Shown: one piece after another, positions 51,140 through 59,873 of the stretch
Numbering within the stretch: the stretch's first letter is position 1
Layout: every line of letters starts with the position of its first letter
NCBI GenBank assembly: GCA_964406605.1
Contig: CAYOSF010000017.1
Coordinates: forward strand, 1-64,000
From: CAYOSF01 sp964406605
GTDB taxonomy: Bacteria > Chloroflexota > Dehalococcoidia > DSTF01 > RBG-16-68-14
Direction of reading: 5' to 3'
DNA: 64,000 nucleotides
Translations under genes and position numbers: made by a program
Notes under the pieces: generated by a model
Told to the model about the DNA's origin: nothing
Databases searched by the model: none
The model's input: the letters and a program-made list of their open reading frames with translations, nothing else

Positions 51140-52825
51140 CTACTTGTCCAACCAGACGTCCTCCAACGTGTAGAAGGCGAAGATGCTCCCGGTGGAGGGC
51201 ACGAAGCTCTTGACGTATGGATAGGTGGCTGTCAAGCCGCCGCGGGACGTGAGCCAGATGTGCCCACCGGGATGCTCAATCAGACGCCTCTGCAGTTCCA
51301 GGACGGTCTCCTTGCGACGCTCGACGTCCGTCTCTGAACGCTGCAGCTCCAGCAGGCGGTCGGTCTCCGCGTCGCTGTAGCCGGTGTTATTGTACGAGCC
51401 GTCCGTGTGGTAGAAGGCGTACATCTGCTGATCGGGATCGGCTCCTCCCGTAGGGCTGCTGATGATCAGCACCTCGTAGTCCAACCCCTGGATCCGATTG
51501 ATCAGGGCGCCGAAGTCCACGATTTCGATGTTCGCCTTGATGCCGACCTTCTCGAGCTGGACCTGAATCACCTGCGCCACCTTCCCGAAGTCGAAGGTCT
51601 CAGTGGTTGTGATGGTTGTGCTGAAGCCATCGGGGAAGCCGGCGTCCGCCAAGAGCCGCTTCGCCTCCTCGATGTCCTGATCCTTGTCGCGAAGGTAGCC
51701 GGGCAGGCTGCGAAGCTCGTCTTCGGGAAGGGCCCAATCGGTCAGGGGCATGGAGACGGGACCGGCGGGCACTCCGTTCCTGTTCCAGACGGTGTTTACG
51801 ATCTGGTCGCGGTCTATGGCGCGGTTGACAGCCGAACGTACTCGCTCGTCGCCGAAAGGATCCTTGGTCACGTTGAGGAGTAGAAGCTCCCGTGTGAGGA
51901 GCATGAACTGGTAGAAGTTCAGGTCCGGATGAGCCTTCTGGGCGCTCTCCAAGTCGAGCTCGTCGACGCCCCCTTGGTCCAGATGGCCGGCGCGGAAGGC
52001 GGACCGGGCCGCCTGCGAGTCAGGGATGACGCTCACTTCGATGCTATCGAGCCAGGCGGCGTTCGGCTTGAAGTAGCCATCCGCCCGCCGCTTGAGTTCG
52101 AAGCCTATGTCGCGGTCGTACCGTCCCAACTCGTAGGGGCCGGTACCGATCATGCTCTCGGGTCGCTTGAGATCACCGTACTCGTCAATAAGCTCCTTCG
52201 CCACGACGACTTCGTACTGGTCACCCATCACCGAGAGCAGGGGCGCATACGGCTCCTTGGTGACGATGCGCAGCGTGGCGGGATCAGGCGCCTCGACCAG
52301 GTCAACGGGATCGTAGAAGCTGCGGCGCAGGAACTCCGGCAGAGGAGAGCGTGACCGGTCGATGGAGAAGACGGCGTCCTCGGCCACAAACGCGCGGCCG
52401 TCCACCGGCGACCGGTTCTGCCAGAGGACGTCCGAATGGAGATCGAAGAGCGTGACCGTCGGCTCCGGGAACTCCCACGCCGTAGCCAGGTCTGGTTCCG
52501 GGACGAGGGTGCTGGCGCCGATGCGAACCACATGGTTGTTCGTCAGGTGGAAGACGGCGCAGGAGTAGGGGTTGGACGTGGTGTGTGGGTCCAGCTCGCC
52601 GAGCTCGCTCAGAGAGAGGCGATAGGTGCCACCAGCGCGCGGCTCGCCCTGCGCTTCGCCCGTCGCCCGCGGCGTTTCCTCCCCATCCCCGCCCCCATCA
52701 CCGCCCCCGCAGCCGGCCAGCGCGCCGCCCGCGATCCCCGCGGCAGCGACCGCGCTTCCCCCTAGGAAGGCCCTGCGAGAGAGCCGGGTCCTTGCCCTTT
52801 GGCCCCAAGTCGTGCGTCGTCGCAT
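51140..52825 (-). CDS. Family-5 ABC transporter substrate-binding lipoprotein (peptide/opine type)
   Basis: 561 aa. Twin-arginine signal (LSRRAFLGGS) with lipobox LAGC, then Gly-rich linker. Landmarks of SBP family 5: LATAWEFPEPT, DAVFSIDR, GTGPYELGRYDRD, VRSAVNRAIDRDQI and DWALPEDEL. Binds peptides or other solutes outside the membrane. ATG 52825 has GGAGCGATC upstream. The two permeases follow upstream at 53170-55055. Confidence 0.92.
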   Translation of the reverse strand: MRRRTTWGQRARTRLSRRAFLGGSAVAAAGIAGGALAGCGGGDGGGDGEETPRATGEAQGEPRAGGTYRLSLSELGELDPHTTSNPYSCAVFHLTNNHVVRIGASTLVPEPDLATAWEFPEPTVTLFDLHSDVLWQNRSPVDGRAFVAEDAVFSIDRSRSPLPEFLRRSFYDPVDLVEAPDPATLRIVTKEPYAPLLSVMGDQYEVVVAKELIDEYGDLKRPESMIGTGPYELGRYDRDIGFELKRRADGYFKPNAAWLDSIEVSVIPDSQAARSAFRAGHLDQGGVDELDLESAQKAHPDLNFYQFMLLTRELLLLNVTKDPFGDERVRSAVNRAIDRDQIVNTVWNRNGVPAGPVSMPLTDWALPEDELRSLPGYLRDKDQDIEEAKRLLADAGFPDGFSTTITTTETFDFGKVAQVIQVQLEKVGIKANIEIVDFGALINRIQGLDYEVLIISSPTGGADPDQQMYAFYHTDGSYNNTGYSDAETDRLLELQRSETDVERRKETVLELQRRLIEHPGGHIWLTSRGGLTATYPYVKSFVPSTGSIFAFYTLEDVWLDK

Positions 52826-53169
52826 GATCGCTCCATCCTTGCTAGATGACAAAGGTTGCGGAAGCATACCACGTGGGGAGAGGCGACGCTACCTCTTGGC
52901 CGCGGTTGCCCGCCGCCCAACGATGCCCGGGAGAGGACACGGCGCTCCCTCTCGCCTTCGGGGTACCCCGACCTCGGTGCATGTGTATGTCGTCCAAACC
53001 GGGCGCGACGTGCCGGCCCCCGCGTCGACGACCCTAGCCCCTTTCGGCGCGGCGGTCGCCGCGCCCACGTCGCGGACGATCCCTCCTTCCACAACGCATA
53101 CGCTCTCTACGACCTAGTCAGCCAAGACGAGCTGTGCGTTGACGAGGGCGGTGGCTGGCGTATCGCCCG
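52826..53169. other. Intergenic region without a supported gene
   Basis: 345 bases between the substrate-binding gene and the permease. Open frames of about 105 aa run across on the plus strand in mixed frames, one ending FHNAYALYDLV...GGGWRIAR, which might be a degraded gene end. No promoter or RNA recognised. Confidence 0.35.
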
Positions 53170-54102
53170 CTAGGCTGACGCCCTCTTGCGGGCGCGTCTA
53201 TCCAGGCCGCGCAGCCGTGGGTCCAGCAGATCCCGCAGGGCATCGCCCAGCATGTTGAATCCGTAGACCACCAAGGTGATAGCCAGGCCTGGGAAGAGGG
53301 CGATCCAGGGCGCCAGGGTCAGGTAACTCATGCCGTCCTCGCTCAGCATCCTTCCCCACGACGGCTTCGGCGGGGGCACGCCGAAGCCGAGGAAGCTCAG
53401 CGAGGCTTCGGCCAGAATGATGCTCCCCAGACCGGTGGTGGCAGCCACCATGATCGGGGCCATGATATTCGGGAAGATATGGTGGTGCATGATGTGGTAA
53501 GGACCAGCCCCGATCGCCCGGGCCGCCTCAACGTAGGGTTCCATCTTCATGCTCAGCACGGCAGAACGCACCACCCGCGAGGCTCCCGCAGCCCCGATCA
53601 CGCCCAGCGCCACGATGAGCTGCGGCAGCCCATGCCCGACCACGGCCACCAGAGTCAGCAGCAACACCAGCCAGGGAAAGGACATCAGAGCGTCTACGAC
53701 TCGCTGCGTCAAGGTGTCGACCAGGCCGCCGACGTATCCGCTCGCCATGCCCAGCACCGTGCTGAGAAGGATGCTGACGCCGATAGCCCCAAACCCCACT
53801 GTGACCGAGACCCGCGCGCCGAAGACTACCCGACTGTAGACATCCCGGCCGAGGCTGTCGGTGCCGAAGAAATGCTCCCGTGATGGGGAGGCCAGCGGAT
53901 CGTGCATGTCGCTTGGGCTGTAGTTGGCGAACAGAGGCGCGAAGAGAGCCATGGCCATCATGAGCACCACGATGACGAGCCCCAGGACCCCCAGAGGCTG
54001 GTCCCGGAAGAGACGATAGGTGACATCCAGCGCCAGGGGGAGGTGCCGGCGCACGGCCGGCGCGGCCTCCAGGGCCGCGCTGTTGGGCGTCGCCTCGCTC
54101 AT
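53170..54102 (-). CDS. ABC transporter permease, DppC type
   Basis: 310 aa, six membrane segments. SPSREHFFGTDSLGRDVYSRVV, and the EAA loop EAARAIGAGPYHIMHHHIFPN of oligopeptide permeases. Overlaps the DppB-type gene by 4 bases. Confidence 0.94.
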   Translation of the reverse strand: MSEATPNSAALEAAPAVRRHLPLALDVTYRLFRDQPLGVLGLVIVVLMMAMALFAPLFANYSPSDMHDPLASPSREHFFGTDSLGRDVYSRVVFGARVSVTVGFGAIGVSILLSTVLGMASGYVGGLVDTLTQRVVDALMSFPWLVLLLTLVAVVGHGLPQLIVALGVIGAAGASRVVRSAVLSMKMEPYVEAARAIGAGPYHIMHHHIFPNIMAPIMVAATTGLGSIILAEASLSFLGFGVPPPKPSWGRMLSEDGMSYLTLAPWIALFPGLAITLVVYGFNMLGDALRDLLDPRLRGLDRRARKRASA

Positions 54103-55055
54103 GACTCTGCCTGGAATCGGATGCGCGGATCCAGCAGGTTATAGGTCACGTCCACCAACAGGTTGACCAGCACGACGCCGACCGACATGGCCAGGGTAAC
54201 GCCCTCAACGACCGGGTAGTCGCGCGTCCTCACGGCCCCGATCATGTAGCGGCCCATTCCCGGTAGAGCAAAGATGCTCTCGAAGATGACGGTGCCCCCC
54301 AGCAGCGCAGCGGCCGACACGCCCACGATGGTTATCACCGGAATGAGGGCGTTGCGGAGGGCGTGCCGGAGGAGCACGATCCTCTCCCGAAGGCCTTTCG
54401 CGCGGGCTGTCCGGATGTAGTCCTGTCCGAAGACCTCGAGCACCATCGAGCGGGTCATGCGCATGACCACGGCGGACGTGCCGAGCGCCATGATCGTGGC
54501 GGGCAGCAAGAACTGCTGCATGTTGGCCCAGGGATCGTTGGTGAAGCGTTGGTAGACGATGGGCGGACTCCACTGGAACCAGATACTCGCGTACACCAGC
54601 GTAACGATGGCGATCCAGAAGCCGGGGACGGCAAGCCCCAGGATGGCCCCGGATCGCAGGACATAGTCGAGCAGACTGTCGCGCCGGACCGCCGCCACCA
54701 CGCCTATCGGCACGCCGATAAGGATGGTGAGCACGAGCGACAGAGCTCCGAGCTCCAGCGTCACCTCTAGCCGCTCGCCAAGCTCTCCGCGGACGGACTC
54801 GCCGGTAACCAGAGATTCCCCCAGATCACCGCGCAAGATTCCGCTGATCCAGATCGCGTACTGGTCGTAGATGGGCCGGTCCAGTCCCAGCCGGTGGCGC
54901 AGTTCGTCGGCCTCCTCCTCCGTGTACGCGACATCACCCAGCTTGGCCTGCACATAGTCGCCTGGCATGACGCGCACCAGCAGGAACACCATGAAGGACA
55001 CGATGAAGAGCGTGGGGATGACCAGCATGATCCGCTGGACGATGTAGCCGCGCAT
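54099..55055 (-). CDS. ABC transporter permease, DppB type
   Basis: 318 aa from ATG 55055. Starts YIVQRIMLVIPTLFIVSFMV; EAA loop TARAKGLRERIVLLRHALRN and GMGRYMIGAVRTRDYPVVEG. Pairs with the DppC-type permease. No ATPase gene in the window. Confidence 0.94.
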   Translation of the reverse strand: MRGYIVQRIMLVIPTLFIVSFMVFLLVRVMPGDYVQAKLGDVAYTEEEADELRHRLGLDRPIYDQYAIWISGILRGDLGESLVTGESVRGELGERLEVTLELGALSLVLTILIGVPIGVVAAVRRDSLLDYVLRSGAILGLAVPGFWIAIVTLVYASIWFQWSPPIVYQRFTNDPWANMQQFLLPATIMALGTSAVVMRMTRSMVLEVFGQDYIRTARAKGLRERIVLLRHALRNALIPVITIVGVSAAALLGGTVIFESIFALPGMGRYMIGAVRTRDYPVVEGVTLAMSVGVVLVNLLVDVTYNLLDPRIRFQAES

Positions 55056-55159
55056 AGTAACTCCCTGGTGTGCTGAACGAGACGCTCCTATCATAGCCGA
55101 GCCACCGGTGACGGCGTCAAGCGGGAAGCGCGGCCAGGCTACGCTACCTGGCGGCCAAC

Positions 55160-55187
55160 TTACAGCACTTGACAAGGCGTGTATAAT
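55160..55187 (+). promoter_or_regulatory. Promoter upstream of the secreted dockerin-like protein
   Basis: Perfect TATAAT at 55182-55187, TTACAG at 55160-55165 (16-base spacer). A second TTGACA at 55169 is too near to act as the -35. Confidence 0.5.
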
Positions 55188-55456
55188 GAGCCGACTGGAT
55201 GGCATTACATGGTTCAAGCTCAAAGCTCCGAGAGAGGCCGGGCGGCCTCGGGCCTGGCGGCGATCGCGACCTGTCACGGATCGCGTCGCTCTGCGGGCAA
55301 CAACCGAGGAGTCGCGGCGTCCCTTGGTTAGGGGCTGGGCCGTGTTCGCAGTCCGCATGGATCGGACGATCTGAGGAGCGAAGGGAGGTGGCCAAGCGGA
55401 TCACACACGCAGGTTCAATCCGAATCCCCGCATAACCCGTGCGTAGGAGGTTACGA
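55188..55456 (+). promoter_or_regulatory. Long 5' leader (about 260 nt)
   Basis: No gene of its own is supported. GC-rich with several possible stems (GGCCGGGCGGCC, GATCGCGACC/GGATCGCGTC). I checked it against c-di-GMP, SAM and cobalamin patterns and none fit. Confidence 0.35.
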
Positions 55457-57181
55457 ATGCATGGAATGAGAACGGTGGCGCTGATCGTGGGCGCCACTTT
55501 GATAGCCGCGGTGGCAGTGGTGGCGGTGATGGCAGCAACTGGCAGTGGCGACTCGCAGACCACGTACGCTGGGGTGTTGACTCCGACCCCGAAGCCCGAC
55601 GGCTTGGGCAACCTGAGCGGCATGTACGACGTGCAGATCCACAACGGAGCGAAGGTCATCACCTTTTACGATTGCATCGCGCGCCAGGACCACGACTCCA
55701 TCACGAACGAGGTGAAGGTCACCTCGCAGTGCTACGCCGACATCGGCCTGAGCGATCCGAACAGCGCGCTGCCCTGCCTCCCGGGTGAGGGCGCGGACGC
55801 CGACTGCAACGGCGTGCCGGAACTGGACGGGCCGCCGCCCCCGCCGCCCTACAACTCGGCCCCGCCCACCAAGATGAACGGCAACTATAACCCCGTCACG
55901 GACATGCTCACCCTCAGGAGCTGTGTCCCCAACATCGGCGGGGTGTCGGGACCCAACATCCTCGTGGACGCCGAAGTGCCGAACGCGAAGGAGCAACTCG
56001 CGACGACCGGGAAGTACGCCGGCACCGTCCGGCTCTACAACAACGTGTCGATAGCCGCCTGCGAGTCGAAGGATATCGGCGACCAGGGCGCCCCGCTCGA
56101 GTTCGCGATCAACCTGAACCCGATCGATGATAGGGCTCCCTGCCCGGGTGGCGATTGCGAGCAGGTGCCGTGGCGTACGCCCAACGACACGGACTACGAC
56201 GACGACGGCTGCACGGACTTCCAGGAGCTGGACAAGACGGGTGCCTTCAAGTGCGGCGACGACCCGTACAACCCGTACGACTCGAACCAGACGGACATCA
56301 GCGGCAGCTACAGCATGACGGCTACCGCCCTTCGCGCCGACTGGGACAAGGTGCTGCACCAGCTCATCCCGGGCGTGTACTACGAATGCCTGGCGGACAT
56401 CCAGCAGGAGGGCGACGGCAAGACGCCGGATTCCGTCTCCGCGCGCGTTTTCTGCTACATTGACAGCCCGTTGCTCGCGGTCAACCCGGAGGCCGGTCCC
56501 GAGGCCGGCGACGGCCTTGCAGGCGCCGCGCCGCCCGGGCCATACGCCGACGTGGACGACGTCCAAACAGAGCTGTTGGGCCAGATCGACAATGTCACTA
56601 ACACCCTCGATATGGAGGGCTGTTTCGAAGATCGCGACGTTCAGAGCCCGCTGGGCAACGTCTACGTCCGGACAGTGGGTCTGGACGTTCATACGGGGAG
56701 CGGCTTCGTCGAGTTGTGGACGGGGGTGAATCCGGGACAGCCCGAGTGTGGGGCTGGTCCGTTCGTTCCCGGAACGGGGACCATCATCCCGCTCGACACG
56801 GTGCGCAATGCGCCAAAGGGGGATCCCGAGCGCGACACGGACGGCGACGGCTGCTCAGACAAGAGCGAGCTAGGGAACACCGCATCGGCCGGTGGCCTGC
56901 GCGACCCGTTCAACCACTGGGACTACTTCAACCCCACCAACGACGGACTGAACCGTGTCGATGACATCCTGAAGGTGGTGGGCCAGTACTTCAAGGACTA
57001 CCCCGCCGCGAACTACACCCGGACGACCGACCGCACGGCGGTCATCGGGGCCAACCCGTGGAACCTGAACAAGCCCAACGGGCAGCAGCGCGTGGACGAC
57101 ATCCTGGCGGCGGTGAAGTCTTACTTCCACGACTGTGGGACCGGCACCAAGATAAACGACGACGACCCACAGTTCGACTAA
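55457..57181 (+). CDS. Secreted protein with TSP3-like loops and C-terminal dockerin-like repeats
   Basis: 574 aa. ATG 55457 has TAGGAGG six bases upstream. Signal peptide (VALIVGATLIAAVAVVAVM). Central beta-rich region with several CAD-like Asp/Asn loops: DTDYDDDGCTDFQEL and DTDGDGCSDKSEL. The C-terminal module HWDYFNPTNDGLNRVDDIL... and NPWNLNKPNGQQRVDDIL...SYFHDCG matches the RCC1 protein tail closely. Probable surface-exposed calcium-binding protein; ligand and function unknown. Confidence 0.75.
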   Translation: MHGMRTVALIVGATLIAAVAVVAVMAATGSGDSQTTYAGVLTPTPKPDGLGNLSGMYDVQIHNGAKVITFYDCIARQDHDSITNEVKVTSQCYADIGLSDPNSALPCLPGEGADADCNGVPELDGPPPPPPYNSAPPTKMNGNYNPVTDMLTLRSCVPNIGGVSGPNILVDAEVPNAKEQLATTGKYAGTVRLYNNVSIAACESKDIGDQGAPLEFAINLNPIDDRAPCPGGDCEQVPWRTPNDTDYDDDGCTDFQELDKTGAFKCGDDPYNPYDSNQTDISGSYSMTATALRADWDKVLHQLIPGVYYECLADIQQEGDGKTPDSVSARVFCYIDSPLLAVNPEAGPEAGDGLAGAAPPGPYADVDDVQTELLGQIDNVTNTLDMEGCFEDRDVQSPLGNVYVRTVGLDVHTGSGFVELWTGVNPGQPECGAGPFVPGTGTIIPLDTVRNAPKGDPERDTDGDGCSDKSELGNTASAGGLRDPFNHWDYFNPTNDGLNRVDDILKVVGQYFKDYPAANYTRTTDRTAVIGANPWNLNKPNGQQRVDDILAAVKSYFHDCGTGTKINDDDPQFD

Positions 57182-57210
57182 GTCAGCGAGGTGGCGTGTC
57201 CTAAGTGCGC

Positions 57211-57247
57211 AAGGGAGTCCTTCCCGGTTGGCGGGAAGGACTCCCTT
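57211..57247 (+). terminator. Strong terminator
   Basis: 16-bp perfect stem AAGGGAGTCCTTCCCG / CGGGAAGGACTCCCTT, loop GTTGG, 29 bases after the stop, followed by CCTATTC. Confidence 0.85.
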
Positions 57248-57584
57248 CCTATTCGGTGCAGCGCGGCACTCATCCAGCACCATCGACAAGGGAGCGTAGG
57301 TGTCCTATCATGCCAGCGCGATGACTACGGGGACAAGGAACCAGAGGGCGGCGCAGTTGGAGAGGAGCCCCCCTTGCGGAGAGTCCCTGTGGGCCACCGG
57401 GCAGTCAGTTCTCAACACCGCGCCCGGAACGCTCCTGGGGTCGCGGCAGCAAGAACGCGTCGCGTGGTAGGGTCTGCAGGGGTGAGCCAGGGCTGCGGCC
57501 TTTGTGGGCCCCTATCAGGCCCAAGCCGGGCACGTCGGCCGAGGAGAGAGGTCTACGGGCAGAGGGAACAAGGCGAAGGATCGC
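57248..57584. other. Intergenic region upstream of the EtfB operon
   Basis: 337 bases. The frame 57504 onward is open but lacks a start with ribosome-binding site before GTG 57585. No clear promoter seen. Confidence 0.4.
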
Positions 57585-58376
57585 GTGCTTAACATCGTCG
57601 TGACTGTCAAGCAGGTTCTTGACCCCGAGGCTCCGGCTTCCACGTTTGAGATCGATCCTGAGGCGAACCGGGTCATCCCGCCGGCCGGCGTTCCGCCTGT
57701 CCTGAACCCCGACGACGGGAGCGCCCTGGAGGCGGCGCTCCGGATCAAGGAGCTTCATGAGAGCAGGATCACCGCCATGAGCATGGGCGCGAAACTCGCG
57801 AAGGCTGTGCTGAGGAAATGCCTGGCCGCCGGCGCCGATGAATTGGTGCTCCTCGAGGACAACGCCTTTCGGGACCTGGATGCCTACTCCACCGCGGCCG
57901 TGCTGGCCAAGGCAATCCAGAAGCTGGGGGAGTTCGGATTGATTCTGTGTGGGCGGATGGCGGCCGACACCATCGCGGGCGAGGTAGGCCTCGGCATCGC
58001 GGAGCACCTGGGCGTGCCCGCGATCACCGTGGCGAAGAGGGTGGAGGTCATAAACGGCACGGTGCGGGTCGAGCGGCTGCTATCGGACGGCGGCGAGGTG
58101 GTTGAAGCTCCACTGCCTGCGCTGGTCACCGTGAGCCACGAGCTGGGCGAGCTGCGAAGGGTACCCCTGCGCGACGTTCTGGCTGCACAGGAGAAAGAGG
58201 TGGCCGTCTGGAGTCATGAGGACCTCGAAATGGCGTCGCCCCCTACGCAGCGAATGGAAACGGTCAAGCTGTACGCTCCGCGAAGGGAAGCGACGTGCGA
58301 AATGGTGCAGGGCGAGACGCCTGAACAAAAGGCGGCAAACCTGGTTCGCAGGCTCGGGGAGGAGAAGATCCTCTGA
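57585..58376 (+). CDS. Electron transfer flavoprotein beta-subunit (EtfB) family protein
   Basis: 263 aa, normal EtfB length. Starts MLNIVVTVKQVLDP; GSALEAALRIKE, LILCGRMAADTIAGEVGLGIAEHLG (the nucleotide-binding signature region) and PALVTVSHELGELR. AMP-binding in classic ETF; EtfA is missing from the operon. GTG 57585 with AAGGA upstream. The next gene begins 26 bases on. Confidence 0.88.
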   Translation: MLNIVVTVKQVLDPEAPASTFEIDPEANRVIPPAGVPPVLNPDDGSALEAALRIKELHESRITAMSMGAKLAKAVLRKCLAAGADELVLLEDNAFRDLDAYSTAAVLAKAIQKLGEFGLILCGRMAADTIAGEVGLGIAEHLGVPAITVAKRVEVINGTVRVERLLSDGGEVVEAPLPALVTVSHELGELRRVPLRDVLAAQEKEVAVWSHEDLEMASPPTQRMETVKLYAPRREATCEMVQGETPEQKAANLVRRLGEEKIL

Positions 58377-58402
58377 GCTCTGAGCAGGAGGAGCGGCGAG
58401 CA

Positions 58403-59863
58403 ATGTCCACGCAAGAAGACCTGGCAGCCATCGTGGGCGCGGCGAACGTAGTCGATTCGCAGGAAGGCCTTGAGGCCTATTGCAGCGACGAGAGCTTCGT
58501 TCGTGGTGCAAAGCCGCAGTTTGCCGCCATGCCCAAGACCACCGATGAGGTGCTCGAGTTGGTGCAGTGGGCCAACAGGACAGCCACGCCCCTCGTTCCC
58601 GTGAGCTCGGGTCCGCCCCACTTCCGGGGCGATACCGTGCCGAGCTGCGAGGGGATCGTCGTGGATCTGAGCAGGATGAAGGAGATCAGGAGGATCGACC
58701 GCAGAAACCGAGTGGCAATAGTTGAGCCGGGGGTGACCTTCGCCGAACTCCAGCCGGAACTGGAACAGGAAGGTCTCAGGCTCCCCATGCCGCTCCGTCC
58801 TCGGCGCTCGAAGTCGGTGCTGGGTAGCTGCCTTGAAAGGGAGCCCACCATCGTGCCCAAGTATCAATGGGACATGTCCGACCCCCTGCTCTGCACTGAG
58901 GTGGTCTTCGGAAGCGGCGACCTCTTCAGGACTGGAGAGGCGGCAGGGCCGGGAAGCCTGGAAGATCAGTGGGCATCGGGACAAGCCCAAACGAATCCCA
59001 TGGGGCCCTTCCAGGTCGACTTCTTCAGGCTTATTCAGGGCGCTCAGGGGACGATGGGGATCGTGACGTGGGCCTCGGTGAGGTGCGAGCTCCTCCCCAG
59101 CGTCCAGAGGCCCTTCCTCGTGGCGTCCGACACGCTGGAGTCCCTGCTCGATTTCGCCTACAGACTCATGCGGGCGCGACTGGGCGATGAGTTGCTCTTC
59201 CTGAATGGATCGAACCTGGCAGCCGTCCTGGGGGAGGACACGGACCGCATCAGATCGCTGCGGGAGACCCTGCCCGAATGGGTGCTCGTCTTCTGCGTAG
59301 CAGGCTACGAGAGGCTTCCTCAGGAGAGAGTTTCGTATCAAGAGAACGACATGAAGGACATCGCTGCCGAGCTCGGCGTAGAGGCCGTGACCGCCGTCCA
59401 GGGAATCACGGCGCGGGACGTTCTGGAGGCGGTGTCTGGGATATCCAGCGAGCCCTATTGGTGGCTCTGCCGCAAAGGTGGATGCCACGACATCTTCTTC
59501 TTGACGACGCTGGATCGGGCCCCGGAGTTCGTGGCGACCATGCGCGGCGCGGCAGAGGCAACAGGGTATCCCGCGGAGGACGTCGGTGTCTATCTACAGC
59601 CGCAAATCCAGGGGCGCGCCTGCCACTGTGAGTTCAGCCTGAGCTGTGATCCGGGCGATCCGGCAGAAGTCGAACGGGTCCAGAGCCTCTACGTCGATGC
59701 CAGCCAGGCGCTGATGGATATGGGAGGCTTCTTCTCCAGGCCCTATGGCCCCTGGGCGGGAGCAGCATTCGCCAGAGACCCGGAGAGCGCCGCCGCGCTG
59801 AGGAAGGTCAAGGGCATCTTCGATCCCAACAATGTGATGAACCCCGGCAAACTGTGCTTCTAA
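58403..59863 (+). CDS. FAD-linked oxidase (GlcD/VAO type), first of pair
   Basis: 486 aa. FAD-binding PCMH domain in the N-terminal half (LVPVSSGPPHFRGDTVP, GIVVDLSRMKEIRRID, VAIVEPGVTF), and the end IFDPNNVMNPGKLCF typical of the FAD-oxidase C domain. Oxidises a 2-hydroxy acid-like substrate. Probably passes electrons to the Fe-S protein and EtfB-like subunit encoded beside it. Confidence 0.85.
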   Translation: MSTQEDLAAIVGAANVVDSQEGLEAYCSDESFVRGAKPQFAAMPKTTDEVLELVQWANRTATPLVPVSSGPPHFRGDTVPSCEGIVVDLSRMKEIRRIDRRNRVAIVEPGVTFAELQPELEQEGLRLPMPLRPRRSKSVLGSCLEREPTIVPKYQWDMSDPLLCTEVVFGSGDLFRTGEAAGPGSLEDQWASGQAQTNPMGPFQVDFFRLIQGAQGTMGIVTWASVRCELLPSVQRPFLVASDTLESLLDFAYRLMRARLGDELLFLNGSNLAAVLGEDTDRIRSLRETLPEWVLVFCVAGYERLPQERVSYQENDMKDIAAELGVEAVTAVQGITARDVLEAVSGISSEPYWWLCRKGGCHDIFFLTTLDRAPEFVATMRGAAEATGYPAEDVGVYLQPQIQGRACHCEFSLSCDPGDPAEVERVQSLYVDASQALMDMGGFFSRPYGPWAGAAFARDPESAAALRKVKGIFDPNNVMNPGKLCF

Positions 59864-59873
59864 GGAGCGCGAA

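Noticed and set aside
52856..53173. 105-aa plus-strand ORF between binding protein and permease
   Set aside because: Mixed-frame signals, no ribosome-binding site; kept only as a possible gene remnant.
55188..55456. Possible c-di-GMP-type or SAM-type riboswitch, and a tRNA-like GTTCAATCC near 55420
   Set aside because: The core conserved nucleotides of those riboswitches cannot be placed, and the tRNA-like bases lack acceptor and anticodon stems.
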